This document shows positions 38,341 through 50,678 of a stretch of 64,000 bases of DNA, piece after piece. The position numbers and the translations under genes were made by a program. This DNA comes from Mercenaria mercenaria (Eukaryota; Mollusca; Bivalvia; Venerida; Veneridae): positions 92,706,001 to 92,770,000 of the forward strand of contig NC_069362.1 of assembly GCF_021730395.1 (NCBI RefSeq). Direction: 5' to 3'. The notes beneath the pieces are model-generated. The model was not told where the DNA came from. It saw only the letters and a list, made by a program, of their open reading frames with translations, and did not search any database. The first letter of the stretch is position 1. Every line of letters starts with the position of its first letter.

Positions 38341-38858
38341 TGCGTTTCTAAAGAAGGATATACAGGGGCCGTCAGGTGTTAGTTCGCGCCAAAATGTTGT
38401 TATTTGTGCGAAAGCATAACTGGCCAATCAAAACGTTTTCTGTTCATATGCACGGGTGGACACGTGACTGGATACGATAAGACAAACACGGAGTACAGAC
38501 CTGATACAACGAACTACGGAGTACTGGTACATACTTATAAATATTTCATAAAGTTAAATGAACAAATGAAACTTGACTTTGCTACATATGTGTATGAAGA
38601 AAATGAAAAAATCACACTTTTTATAATCTTTATTTGGTGTTTTTTAGAATTAGTTTAATAGAAAATCTACAGTGATTTACAAACGTATGCTATGTTTTAG
38701 AACCTAATGGTACGCCGTGAGAAACCAGCGGAAATTTTCGACGATTACCGGAGCTCATCGGTAAGGTCAAGGCCGTGACTCACGCTTACGTCCTTTCGCG
38801 CCCGTTCAAGGCTACGGTAAACAGTAAAAAGCAGTCCGCAACAGAGGAAAAAATCAAG
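38341..38858 (+). promoter_or_regulatory. Promoter/5' UTR region of cyclophilin A
   Basis: The region is less AT-rich than its surroundings, with CG-containing stretches (TTCGCGCCAAAATG near 38385, CTTTCGCGCCCGTTC near 38792). No TATA box is obvious, which fits a housekeeping promoter. The transcription start cannot be placed. In-frame codons upstream of the start contain no ATG close by. Confidence 0.4.
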
Positions 38859-38927
38859 ATGGCTAATCCAAAGTGTTTCTTTGATGTATCAATTGGTGGA
38901 AAGCCAGCTGGTAGGATTGTCATGGAG
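38859..38927 (+). CDS. PPIA: Cyclophilin A (peptidyl-prolyl cis-trans isomerase), exon 1
   Basis: Cyclophilins catalyse cis-trans isomerisation of peptide bonds before proline; the A type is cytosolic and abundant. The 23 codons start MANPKCFFDVSIGG and end GKPAGRIVME, the first beta strands of the cyclophilin fold. The ATG has A at -3 and G at +4 (AAGATGG). The exon ends in phase 0 at donor GTATGC. Continuation at 62644 restores the family sequence (MELRADVVPKTA). Human PPIA has its first junction at the same residue. The rest of the protein, with the catalytic Arg and the cyclosporin-binding Trp, lies beyond the window. Confidence 0.93.
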
Positions 38928-39149
38928 GTATGCCTTGTACTTTACATGAAATATTCAATTCTTATGTTGTACATGCCGGCTTCCTTCATCATTTGCATTA
39001 TTCGGACGCCATTTTAAATTATTCCGTACCAACATTTGTTGGGAAAACTGGTTTCTGACCAATAATTGAGCACGAAATCCTATGTTATGCTTTCTTAAGT
39101 GTTGTTTAACGAGTGTATAACCGGAAAAAGCAAATTACGTCTTAGAAGA

Positions 39150-39262
39150 AGGCCGGCACTTTTAAGCGCTAGCAAGACATTTCGATCCCAAGACATTTCA
39201 ACCCCAAAAGACAATTCGACCCAAAGACATTTCAACACAAACTCCTTGGCCATTTCGACCCC
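39150..39262. repeat. Short degenerate minisatellite
   Basis: About five copies of a 15-17-base unit, AAGACATTTCGACCCCA, with variants (GACATTTCGATCCC, GACATTTCAACCCC, GACAATTCGACCC, GCCATTTCGACCCC). Confidence 0.7.
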
Positions 39263-40712
39263 ATTCTATGATATGCATTATAGGTTAAAAGGTGTTAATT
39301 TATTTGTAAAGTGGTGTATTTATTTGTCCCTTTGTTAGAGCAGGAAGGTCTAATACGGGGAGTAGAAACTCCGTATAAATCAATACATTTATCTGTATTA
39401 TGCTGTCGTCCATACCTGTAAATATCGACCAGTCGTTAGCGATCGATATTTTGTTTTCGCCACTATCGATTAGCGTGTAATTAGCATATTACCTCATGTT
39501 AATCATGGAGCTATAACACTTATTGTTCAAAGGGTTTACCAGTCACATGTTAAGTGGCGATAATTAGATGATCAGAGATTGATCTAAAGGGATTCTGAAG
39601 CAAAAACAGCATGCGACTGCATGTGGTGATATGCTTTATTATGAATTAACTCGAGCTCACTTCCCTGAAGAAATATTTTACCACGTAACTTCAAACCTTT
39701 ATCAAGGTTCTTGTTGGATTTGAATTACAAAAAAGGAAAATAACAGAAAGCTGACACTTTTCTTAATCTTGTAGAGCCATAATTATAATTATTGTTTATA
39801 ATGTCAGATTTCTACATACAGAAACAAACATTCTTCTTGAACGTAGGGAATGTTTCAAACGAAATTGTTGTTTAAACTCCAAAAATTAGTTTAATAAATT
39901 TAATCTTAAAACTGATGTGTGAAAAATACAATGTATTTAAATTAAAATAACAATATTTTTTTAAAAAGGCCGACAACGAAGTTACATTTAGTATTCCGAA
40001 CTTTTAGATAAAACTGCAGAAAATCATCTAGGTTTAACACTCATTTAAATGGTGAAGAACAGAGCAATATCATAAACAAATATTTTAAGGCAACAGTTTA
40101 CAGTTTTGACTTGCTATTTTCATTAAAATATGTCCTAATTTTTTTGTTCTAAATACTCTGAATCAACAAGGCAGATATCATGTAAAAAACGACATCTTTC
40201 TCTCTGGGTAAGACAAGTCTATATTTAGCCATTTCACAGGGCGAAAAGTAACATTAATGTAGATATTTTCCATTTAAAAACAGATGCAGGCAATAATTTA
40301 ATGGCAGAACTTTTGTTTTCAACAAAAAATTCAACAAATGCTTTCCCAGATTTTCACTGAAAGGACGAGTTAAACTGTAAGGCGTAAGTGTTCGAGTAAT
40401 AGCAGAATAACCTATGGCATACGCTTCGATTGGACAACAGCATAAGATAAGATAAATGCCGGTTTCCAGTCCCCGTATCAGTTGTTCCAGGTTAGAGATA
40501 ATTATTAAACATGCAATAGAAAAAGGAAATTTCTTTTTAATTGTGATAAACAGGTCAGAGAGATGGCCTGTTTGCAACCGTCAATCATCTATGCAGTATC
40601 GAGTATGACTATAGGTAGTACACTGAGCCTACAGTACACTGACTAGAGGTTAGGGTTAGGTTTAACATAGGTATATGATACTGTACTACCACCAATAACA
40701 TCAGTACCACAT

Positions 40713-41488
40713 CAGTGTACGAAATTCAGATTTGAATCCAATAGCCCGTTCGGGCTACCAGATTAAAAAATTTTCAAGCCCGACACCAATTTCACTAGCC
40801 CGAACTTTAACACTTTAAAATACATAAATTTGCAACATATAACATTTTGTTTTACAGACATCTCTATGCATGTTTGAAGTAATAAAAAAGACATACAGTA
40901 CATGTTTGCCATGTTTTTGAAAAAATTTAACTCGAAATACTCCAGTCCAGATCAGCATCGTCAGAGTCCAAAAGCATCGGACATGACACTCCTTGCCAAA
41001 ACGAAATCTAAACTGTTATGCCAGATTTTTTAGGATCCGCACTTGCCAATTACTGCAACTCTGACTGTTGACAATTTGTAATATATGTAATACCGAGTGC
41101 TGAATACACATTACACACATGCTGATTGCATAATTTAAGCTCCACCTACTGCAGGTACTTGTGAGATTTTCGCGAGAAGTGTGAAAGCTAATCAAATTAT
41201 CCGTTAGGCTAGAGGTGATTGTATTCAACCAATTAGCGCTGCGGTTACGTCTTTGACACTGTGTTTGATTGTCAACACGTAAGAGTGCAAAAACCAATAA
41301 TTCCATAAGCGTTTCTCAGTCTGGAAAATCACGATGCAGTACTCGTTTAATTAGCATGTTTGTTTTTAAACAAAAACAAATGAGGAAAATTCGGTAGCCC
41401 AGTCGGGCTTGTACCTGTGGAAAATCGGTAGCCCGAGCTGAAATTTGGTAGCCACGGGCTGTCGGACTACCGTGAATTTCGAACACTG
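40713..41488. mobile_element. Non-autonomous hAT-like element, 776 bp
   Basis: The inverted ends are CAGTGTACGAAATTCA and, from the right, CAGTGTTCGAAATTCA. They are flanked by the 6-bp duplication CCACAT (40707-40712 and 41489-41494). Subterminal motifs TAGCCCG and GGGCTA/GGACTA recur near both ends and are shared with the coding element at 45731-51000, so that element or a close relative could have mobilised it. No coding capacity was recognised. Confidence 0.85.
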
Positions 41489-42607
41489 CCACATCTAGAG
41501 CTAACCGTTTGCAACAGGCTGGTGCATTTGAACCAGGCTAGTCCAACTGACCCATAAGACATGTATACATACAGGTCTAGGAAAGTGGTATATTTACAGA
41601 TTAATTACTTTCAAATTTTAGGTGTATTTTAAGGTATCTCTACCTGGTAAGGAGTTTTAATGTGGATTTAGAAAAACAAAAGAATTACAATAATTACTAA
41701 ACAACCACAAAATTCCATTTGCAAATACAGGTGCTAGAGTAAAGAAATTTGCTGTGATGGGTGTATAGGAGAGATCGTGTTTGTATACAAATCCCTTGTA
41801 TTTTCTATTTTTAGAATCGATAAGAAAATATCGGGTGGGCAGACGCCGAGCGTCCATGTTTTTTTGTAAACAGTGATGTTTTTCTAACGGCTTAAACTTT
41901 CTTAAAACACAAATGATAGCCATATTTTTTTTTATCAGTGGAAAGGATATAAAACAAGCAATTTATCAATTACTTTTAATTATCATTTTGAAATAAAATG
42001 GATTTATTATGAACGCTTAACTTACAGTGTTTTTCTAAGAGTTTGGAGCATCGCTACGCTGCTATTAAAATCATATGTCATTTAAAATGGTTATTCATTT
42101 TAAAAAGATATTTAAATGAGATAATATGAAAATCGTAAGCATTTCAAAACTTTTTGAATTTTTAAAATCCATAAATGAGCGAAAAAGTTATTAAAAATTC
42201 CGATCCCATACACAAATGATGTAAAAACATTTGTTTTGCCAACCACCAGATAAACAGGTCATAATGCGTGACGTCACGGCGATCTCTCCTATATTGTGAC
42301 ATTCTGGCACTCTTGTTTATCATGCAACGTAAAAATCGACAACTTGAGTGATAACTATTCACATTATGTATTAATTGAGACCTTTTTCGAACACTTTAAT
42401 AAAGTCACTTACCGAGATTTTTTTGTAAATTCTACTTTTCCAGTATTTCCAAACATAATTCAACTTTTACTTTTAACCCAGTATTATCCGAAACATTTGG
42501 TGACAAAATTGCATTAACATCTTGAAGTAAACACAGCAGCGATTTTTTTCCTTCTTTATAAAGTACCCCTAAAAGACCTTTTCCCAATTGAAAAATGCAA
42601 TCTTTTT

Positions 42608-43553
42608 AGCTCACCTGTCACATAGTGACAGGGTGAGCTTTTGTGATCGTCTGTCGGACGGACACAATTTCTTGTGAACAAGATAGAGACCACATTTTGC
42701 AAGCAATTTTGATCAAACTTGTACAAAACTTTGCATGATATCTCAGTTCCTTTGGAAAACTGGCCTGATCCCATCATTGCTTCTAGAGTTATTGCCCCTT
42801 AAAGGGCCAGAATTTGCTATTTTTGTGCGTCAACAGTTTCTTGTCTGCACGATAGCAGCTTCATTTATGATTTGAATTTAACCAAACTTGCACACAACTT
42901 GTATCATCATAAGATCTTAGTTCCTTTCTTGAACTGGCCAGATTCCAGTACGGTTTCCAGAGTGATGGCCCCTGAAAGGGCCAGAATTAGCTATTTTGAC
43001 ATTGTCTGCACAATAGCAACTTCATTTATGATTTGAATTTCACCAAACTTGCACAAAACTTGTGTCACCATAAGATCTTGATTCTTTTGTTGAACTTACC
43101 AGATCCCTTAATAGGTTCCAGAGTTATGGCCCCTGAAAGGGCCAAAATTAGCTATTTTGACCTTGTCTGCACAATAGCAGCTTCATTTATGATTTGATTT
43201 TAACCAAACTTGCACACAACTTGTATCACCATAAGATCTTGGTTTTTTTATTCAACTGGCCAGATTCCATGATAGGTTCCAGAGTTATGGCCCCTGATAG
43301 GACCAGAATTAGCTATTTTGACCTTGTCTGCACAATAGCAGCTTCATTTATGATTTGAATTTAATCAAACTTGCACAAAACTTGTGTCACCATAAGGTCT
43401 TGGTTCCTTTCTTGAACCAGATTCCATTATGGATTCCAGAGGTTATGGCCCCTGAAAGGGCCAAAATTAGCTATTTTGACCTTGTCTGCACAATAGCAGC
43501 TTCATTTATGATTTGATTTTAACCAAAGTTGTATCACCATAAGATCTTGATTC
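42608..43553 (+). repeat. Composite repeat, AGCTCACC family, 3' end replaced
   Basis: The 5' palindrome AGCTCACCTGTCAC...GGGTGAGCT is followed by GTCTGTCGGACGGAC. Five to six ~165-bp units follow (TTGTCTGCACAATAGCAGC, TTATGGCCCCTGAAAGGGCC). The end is cut off where another repeat starts at about 43554. Confidence 0.8.
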
Positions 43554-43834
43554 AGTTTTATTCGCACAAAGGGACATATTATGTTATCTCCTTGGTGTCC
43601 GTCTGTCTGTATGTCTGTTGGTTAGCAATTTCCCTTCCGCTCTGTAACTCTTAAACCCCTTGAAGGATTTCAAAGAAACCTGACACAAAAGTTCACCTTA
43701 TCGAAACAATGTGCAGAGCGCATGTTTCGGATGGCTCACTTCAAGGTCAAGGTCACTCTTAGGGGTCGAAGGTCATATGACTTTGTTTTGTGTGTATATT
43801 GCTCTGCATTTGCGTTGATTGCAGTGCTCTTGTT
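43554..43834 (+). repeat. Short composite repeat ending in CTCTTGTT
   Basis: It begins AGTTTTATTCGCACAAAGGG, has a GTCCGTCTGTCTGTATGTCT run, and ends ATTGCAGTGCTCTTGTT. The same TCTTGTT terminus is seen in the larger families. It abuts, and probably interrupts, the repeat at 42608-43553. Confidence 0.6.
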
Positions 43835-44681
43835 TTTATTTGGCAGATCCTTTTGTTCACTTTCGGTAATTACTTCCCTTTTATGTTACTATAAATAGCT
43901 TATTTAAGAAACTTCTTTATTATTGGCCATAGGGAAAAACTGAGACCACTTTCCTGTGGTACAACATGGATGGTACCTCCAATTTTTAGGTGTATTTTGA
44001 CATATCTGTACCTTGTAAGATTTTTTTTTAATTTTGGTTAAATTCTTCCCTCAGGGTCCACGCTTCTAGGCGACGTTAGCGAAGTGGTCGCTTTTTAGCT
44101 CGACTATTCATAGAATAGTAGAGCTATTGGACTCGCCCATGCGTCGGCGTCCGCGTCCGGATTTGGTTAAGTTTTTGTATGTAAGCTGGTATCTCAGCAA
44201 CCACTTGTGGGAATGGATTGAAACTTCACACACTTATTCACTGTGATAAACTGACTTACATTGCACAGGTTCCATAACTCTGTTTTGCTTTTTTACAAAA
44301 TTATGCCCCTTTTTTGACTTAGAAATTTTTGGTTAAGGTTTTGTATGTAAGCTGGTATCTCAGTAACCACTTGTGGGAATGGATTGAAACTTCACACACT
44401 TATTTACTGTGATAAACTGACTTACATTGCACAGGTTCCATAACTCTATTTTGCTTTTTCACAAAATTATGCCCCTTTTTCGACTTAGAATTTTTTGGTT
44501 AAGGTTTTGTATGTAAGCTGGTATCTCAGTACTCACTAATGGGAATGGATTGAAACTTCACACACTTGTTCACTGTCATGATCTGACATGCACAAAGCAG
44601 GTCCCATAACTTTATTTTGCTTTTTTACAAAATTATGCCCCTTTTTCAACATAGAAATTTTTGGTTAAGTTTTTGTATGTA

Positions 44682-45418
44682 CCGTATTTTCCCCAATTAA
44701 GGCCCCCCCTCTAATTAACGCCCCCCACCCGTTTTGGAGGGGAAAAAAAGTCAACAAGAACGAAAAAAAATCACCTACCTCATTTTTATAAGTCCACATA
44801 ATAAGTAATTTACAGTAAGTATCCAATGTATTAAGAATTAAACACACTATTAAACAGTACATGTAACGTAAATCCAAAACGTTTATACTAAGTACGGTAC
44901 GTATCCAATCATCAAATAGAAAAATAAACGGTAAATCCATTTTTGATTTGTTTTTGCACCACCCGCGCACAAGCTTCCTGTCGACTTTAAACAAATTTGC
45001 GACAAAGTGTTAACCTTTTCTTCGGCAGTTCTAATAACTTTTAATTTAAAAGCCGGCACATAAACAGCGTGTCAAACCACTGACATTGTGTATTGCAGTA
45101 CCCGCATGTACTAAGGAAAATATTATCGGAGTACACAGCTGTTTGGGTATGATGACATAATGTGTAATGTCGCGAGCGTGTCACGGAATACATGAGGTAC
45201 CGTATTTAAATGCATAATTTTAAGATAAACTGCATTAAATTAGATGCCAAATAATTACGTTTTGGGGGAATTAAACAACACAGAAACACTTTACAGTTGG
45301 TTTGAACGATGTTTTTAAGTTTTGTAAAAATTTTATTTTTTTATTTTTTTACCTCAAATGAACGCCCCCTCTTTGGAAAATGTAACGCCCCCGGGGGCGT
45401 CTATTCGGGAAAATACGG
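44682..45418 (-). mobile_element. pogo-like (Tc1/mariner group) element, 737 bp, defective
   Basis: The ends are CCGTATTTTCCCCAAT and, from the right, CCGTATTTTCCCGAAT. They are flanked by duplicated TA (44680-44681, 45419-45420), and the empty site is present in copy 1 of the composite repeat. On minus at about 45060-44940 there are remnants of a pogo/CENP-B-type helix-turn-helix: AFKLKVIRTAEEKVNTLSQI, then in another frame FKVDRKLVRGWCKNKSKM. The catalytic domain is absent, so it cannot move by itself. Confidence 0.85.
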
Positions 45419-45986
45419 TAAGCTGGTATCTCAGTATCCACTAATGGGAAAGGATTGAAACTTCACACACTTGTTCACTGTCATGATATGACATGCAGTG
45501 CAAAGGGTCAATAACTCAACTTTGCATTTTACAAAATTATGCCCCTTTTTCAAGTTTTTGGGTTAAATTCTTATATGTAAGCTGGTATCTCAGTACCCGC
45601 TAATGGGAATGGATTGAAACTTCATACACTTGTCCACTGTCATGAGCTGATAAGCACTATGCCGGTTCCATAACCCTATTTTACTTTTTTACTAAATTAT
45701 GCCCCTTTTTCGACCTTCTTATTCATTTAACAGTCTTCACGAAAAACTTTTCAAAGTACTAGCCAGCCGGACTACCAACATAGCAGAATTTACTAGCCCG
45801 AAAGGAATTTTGGTAGTCCGAACAGTAAATTATTAAAGGTGTATTTTTTATTTGTTTGGTGTCATTTTTAAACTCTGTGTGATATTGTTTGATATTGCTT
45901 ATTGCATTTGTATCATACATATGCAAATATATGAACATAACTGCAAAACAAGGTTCTTTTCTTTTTATTTTGGTTCATTATACATT

Positions 45987-48900
45987 TTATTCACGAGAGA
46001 ACATTTCAAGCATCGAGGTGACATAATCCTCACTCATGTCACACTCTGACTCATCTGAGGAATAACCATCATCAGCATCATATTTGTCAAATAGAAAGGC
46101 TGGATTCATCACCTGAAAAAAGCAAGACATTTCTCTTAAATATTTTTGTATTGATTTGGCAAAATAATATTTATAATAGTATTTAATTTTCAAACATTAT
46201 TTATTAATTCATCACACTTATTTTCTAAATTATTTAATTGAAACAGTTTCAAACTGTACCTGGTACCCGCTCGTGATGAAATTATGCACGGAGGGACACC
46301 TGGGGTCTTCCTCCACCATTAAAGCTGGAAAGTCGCCATATGACCTAAAATTGTGTCGGTGCGACGTTAAACCCAACAAAATAAATAAATAAATAACAAA
46401 CTGTACCTGTACTTCCTCCTGCTGACTTACCTCCTCCTGACTGAACTCCTGCTGACTGACCTCCTGCTGACTGAACTCCTTCTGACTGACCTCCTGCTGA
46501 CTGACCTGCTGACTGACCTCCTGCTGACTGTCCTCCTGCTGACTGACCTCCTCCTGACTGACCTGCTGACTGTCCTCCTGAGTATCACTGGTTATCTGGC
46601 GATCCTTCTGAACTTCTGCCGCCAGATTCACAATGGTATCCACGACTGGAACAGGTTGCTGGGGAGTGGTAGTGGCAGCCCTCTCATACTGAAGTCGCCT
46701 TTTCCTGCCAGAGGGGGTCATCTGCGAAATCAATAAGTTTACAAAGTTATTATTTTAGATTAACATCTATCTAATTATATATAAAAGTGGTCAGATAAAA
46801 GAAAACTTACAAATGTATATTTAATCAAATACCATGGGTAAGTAATAACATTTCATGAATAAAACTCTTACCATCCAGTATTGGATTGCTGGATCTGGAT
46901 TGAACTGTTCAATATCTGGAGATTCAAGGACAACTACCGTTAGGTCATTCAGGGTATCGTCATTAAGTCTCCCCCTTCTTTTGGTTTTGATGAGCTTCAT
47001 TGCACTGAACGTGGTCTCATTTTTCACGGATGTTGGTGGTAATGAGCCCAAGAGATCCAGCACCCGGGTGACATTATTCAGTTTCTGACTTGCCAAACCC
47101 TTAAGAACTTTTTCAAATGTCAGAGTCCCACTTTGCAGCTCAGTAGCATACCTAAAATGAAGCAGCAAAATTCAACATTAAACTATGTTATCCATTCAAA
47201 GAGCATACAGGATCCCAAAATGCAAACTGAACAGCTCTCATGCTTAGTAATGTTTATTACCTCTTAAAAATTTAATTTTGCTGAAATGATAACCTGCATT
47301 TAAGAGGAATGCATGAAAAAGAAAAGATGCCTACCTCTTGTACACCAGAGATCGCAGAATCTGCCATTCGTCCATGTAATCCTCCATGGAGATATCCTTA
47401 GCCACATTCTGTAGCTGTGTTGAGAAATAGTTCACTAAGGTGAACACTTCTTTGTCCCCAAAATCTGAAATGAACAAAATTTAACTGTCGATGAGTAATA
47501 CAACACTGTTTTCATGAATTGTTTTGAAGTCAGGTGAAAAGAAACTAGGTTATATAATGAACATACTGCCAGTGAACAGAAAACAATTGTGAATGTGAAC
47601 TTTAAAAATCCTGTTTATTTTGCTGAAGTTTACCTTGTAATATTCTTCCGCAATTTAGAATAATGATACTTGTGTTTGTGTCTAGAAAATTATGGGAAGA
47701 AATAAAAAAAAAGTACAAGAATGAGAAAATAAACAGTAGAGCATGAAAATAAACAACAATTGTAAACATGGCTGTTTTGTTTTTTATTTTTGAATTTTGG
47801 ACATGTTAATTTTTTTTAAAAAATCTGCTAAATTCAGCATTATTTGAAAGGAAATTAGGCCTTGAAGCCAAAATATAAACTTAAAAATTCAAATACTTTA
47901 AGATGACAGTGGAGGATGAGGATCGTAATTAGCTTTCTGTGGCCTAAACTAGAAAAGAAAATAAGAAATCAACATATAAAATCAAAACATCTAACAAAAC
48001 ATATCGACTTGAACCACAACTGTACTTCTTAAAACCTGAAATTTACTGCGATCCAGGAATGGGCCAGCTTTCAAATACTGAGATCTGTGTTGCTTAAATG
48101 ATGGGTGAAGTTTCTGGATAGCGTTTATCGAGAGCTTCAGTGATGCTTTTGGTTAGTTTCGCATTTGATGGAGAGGAGGGGTTTCCTTTAAAGTGTACCT
48201 TTTCACACTGGAATTCCTTAGTCATGACAACTGAGGAGGCAGCTTCATCATCTCTACAAAGGCCGTAATGAAAATCATTGTTGAATGAAAATGAATTACA
48301 TTGTGTAAATACCTAACCTATAATTTGTTTTGGATGTGGTGTCTAATGATATTAGAAATTATGCTAACCTGCCCATCATATTCAGCAGGACTGTCTTGGT
48401 TGCAGCCACTCGATTATAAGCATCAGCTAAGGAAAGTCCTGTAGTCTGCAGATACTTGGACAATTTCTGAAGATGCCGCACAACAGACTAAAAAAGAAAA
48501 AGCATATGCCACATTACTCTGAAAGTCTTTGCTTGGGATAATATAAAAGTCTTTAGAGGTCATACACTACCTTTCAGACCACTCACCAGTTTATCAAAAT
48601 TCATGGAAAAGTTTACATCTCAGGCAAAAACAAATCTATACTTGTTGGAGACCAGTAGCAGCCAGTATGCCCTTGTCACTTTAGAAGTTAAAGGCATATG
48701 ATTAGGACGGAACACAAGTTAACTATGTTTAAAATACCTTCAGTAGTAGGATGTAGATGATCACGTGTCAATCTGATGCCAATTTCGCCAGTCCCTCTGC
48801 CTTTGGATTGTTGTGAGATCCGGTCTCGAGCTGAGCTCGGATAGCCCTGTAGCCACCCAAAAAAGCGTTGATGGCTCGCTCCATATGAGGCAACCACCTC

Positions 48901-50678
48901 GTACCACCAATCCTCGTGGGCAGAACCTGTAGAGGAACAGATGGAGAAATTGTTTGAAATTAATTGAATGAAAACTCCATGTACACACAAATATTTAAAC
49001 AAACACAAAAAGTACTTTTCATGTTCAAAAATGTGCATGATTTATTTGATTCTAGCAATCCCATAATTTTTACAGCTTTTTAAAAGAAGTTAACAGTTTT
49101 AAGAAAATATAACCTTTTTAATTGTTTGCATACTGGTATTTATACTTAATTCATTTATCTTTTGCACTGACCTGTTTGATCTCCATTGTGGTAAATGCAT
49201 TCTTCAACTGTTTTTTCATCTTTGGACTTCTACGATACAAATAGTACAGCCCAATCAGCAGCGTCAAGGTTTTGTCGTACAGTTTGCTGGTTGATGATGT
49301 TTTGATGGCATCCTTGAAAGCCAGCTCAAGCCGGTGAGCAAGACAGTGGGTAATGATACAGTATGGCTGCTGCTCCCGTATCAGTGCAGCTAGTCCAGAC
49401 TTGAGGCCTGAAATAAATATAATTGTCAACCAAAGATATTCACAAATATTTTGGGTGAATAATAATAATTGATTTTAATATAAAGTTAAACCCTGATCAA
49501 ATTAGACATACAAACACGTTTTTTAGAAAAAAAAAATTTCTAATGCTTTGTTCTATGTCAGAGTCAGTGCATTACCACTTTATGTCATTTATTTGCTGAG
49601 ATTGATTAAAAATGTGTTAATTTATATAAATTGTTGTTACATCATGATCTCTTTTTTACATGACTTCTATAACATGTATAATAAATGCTTTTTTTTACGT
49701 ATGTGATACTTTTAAACTGTGATATTTCATGACTGTGATAAATAGATCTATTTAATTATACTCGACTTTTGGCAAAATCAAACAGCCAAGGCAGAAATCT
49801 GCCCGTTAAAACTGAAACAACATGGTAATTCAGTCGCACCTTGCATGTTGGAGGCTCCGTCAGCACAAAATCCCACAAGCCTCTTCTCAAAGACATCGGA
49901 AATTCCATATTCTTCGAATACTTTAAATATCAGGTTATGAATGTCTCTACTTGTTGCAGACTCAGCGCTTCCAATATACAGGAATGTATCCTGTATCTGC
50001 CCATGGATACAAGTTCTGACATAAATATTTTCCAAGTCCTCCCCGGTAAAGTCATTGGCTCCATCGATGGTAAAAGAAAAAAAAGGTGACTGGCGAAGTT
50101 TCTTCAGCACTTTTTGCCTAGTAACTTCGGCAATGGCTTTAGTGAAAGAGGCTGCTGCTTTGTCGTTTAAGTAACTCTTTCCCACATCTAAGCCCTTGAC
50201 CTTGTCTAACCGGCAGATGGTGTTATAAAAATTAAAACTCTGGTGTGATTTAGCAAGGGCATGAGCTGTCCTAAACTTTATAATTAATTTTTGATACTCA
50301 TTTTGCTTGAGTTTTAACAGGCAATTTGCTGCCTCACTCGTTTTGGAGTGGGTGGGGGCAGATTTTGCATGATGTTCACCAGCAGCCTTTTGTTGTCCAC
50401 GGCTTTCCTGGTGAGCGTTTAGTGTTTCCACTTTGAAATTAGAACACCCGGTGGTAAAAACACACTCGTTTGATGTTTTAATACAAAAGGTGCAAAACAT
50501 CTTGCCAGATTCAGAATTGTAAGTAAGCCACGGAAAACTTTTTTCCCAGGAAGGCTGGAAGCTCCGCGTTCTTTTTGATTCATACTTTTTTTTTTGCGGA
50601 TATTTTTTCCTCTTCGGATAAATGCCGCTTATTGGCCTTTCCCGGGATGGCCCCGGGTGTATACATTAGTTGAAACAT
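45987..50678 (-). CDS. Intron-rich hAT-type transposase, ZNF862/C17orf113-like; probably inactive
   Basis: Nine exons on minus: 50678-49840, 49407-49172, 48926-48738, 48487-48369, 48253-48047, 47464-47335, 47151-46872, 46721-46407, 46112-45987 (about 810 codons). Junctions have GT/AG and matching phases except exon 5 to 6. Domains in order: MYTPGAIPGKANKRHLSEEE N terminus; TTF-type zinc finger (SFQPSWEKSFPWLTY, MFCTFC...GCSNF); RNase H-like core with FSFTIDGAND and FCADGASNMQG carrying probable catalytic Asp residues; CIITHCLAHRLEL; hAT dimerisation region (LLGSLPPTSVKNETTFSAMK, AIQYWM); a Ser-Gln-Glu repeat tail; acidic C terminus ending EMFSRE with AATAAA overlapping the stop. Damage: an A10 tract in exon 1 (50586-50595) shifts frame, a TGA sits in exon 3 (48768-48770), and exon 5 changes frame (TAA 48094-48096). 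Related hAT-derived genes are domesticated in vertebrates; the transposon ends argue against that here. Confidence 0.82.
46263..46396 (+). mobile_element. SINE inserted at a splice donor of the hAT gene
   Basis: This is the 5'-truncated SINE body (GCTCGTGATGAAATTATGCA, CTTCCTCCACCATTAAAGC, GTGCGACGTTAAACCCAAC) with an AAATAAATAAAT tail. It is flanked by a 13-bp duplication, CAAACTGTACCTG (46250-46262, 46397-46409). The duplicated bases contain the exon 8 donor (CAG/GTACAG on minus), so the donor exists twice. Confidence 0.92.
46407..46600 (-). repeat. In-frame VSQQE coding minisatellite in hAT exon 8
   Basis: The minus strand repeats a ~15-base unit giving VSQQE, DSQQE, FSQQE and VSQEE, about a dozen copies. 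It encodes a low-complexity Ser/Gln/Glu linker between the dimerisation region and the acidic C terminus. All units keep frame. Confidence 0.85.

Noticed and set aside
38404-38658. Open frame of 84 codons upstream of cyclophilin
   Set aside because: It starts at GTG, shows no family resemblance, and lies in the probable promoter/5' flank.
38775-39017. Longer cyclophilin reading starting THAYVLSRPFK
   Set aside because: The upstream start is GTG and not ATG; the strong-context ATG giving MANPKCFF matches known cyclophilin A starts, and the 3' part runs into the intron.
48688-49038. A 116-codon minus frame reading SAHEDWWYEVVASYGASHQRF
   Set aside because: It is an out-of-frame reading of hAT exon 3; the frame matching the family is GGTRWLPHMERAINAFLGGY.
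45987-50678. Domesticated host gene (ZNF862 or C17orf113 orthologue)
   Set aside because: The gene is enclosed by transposon ends with a target duplication inside another repeat, and its frame is interrupted, so a mobile copy is the simpler reading.
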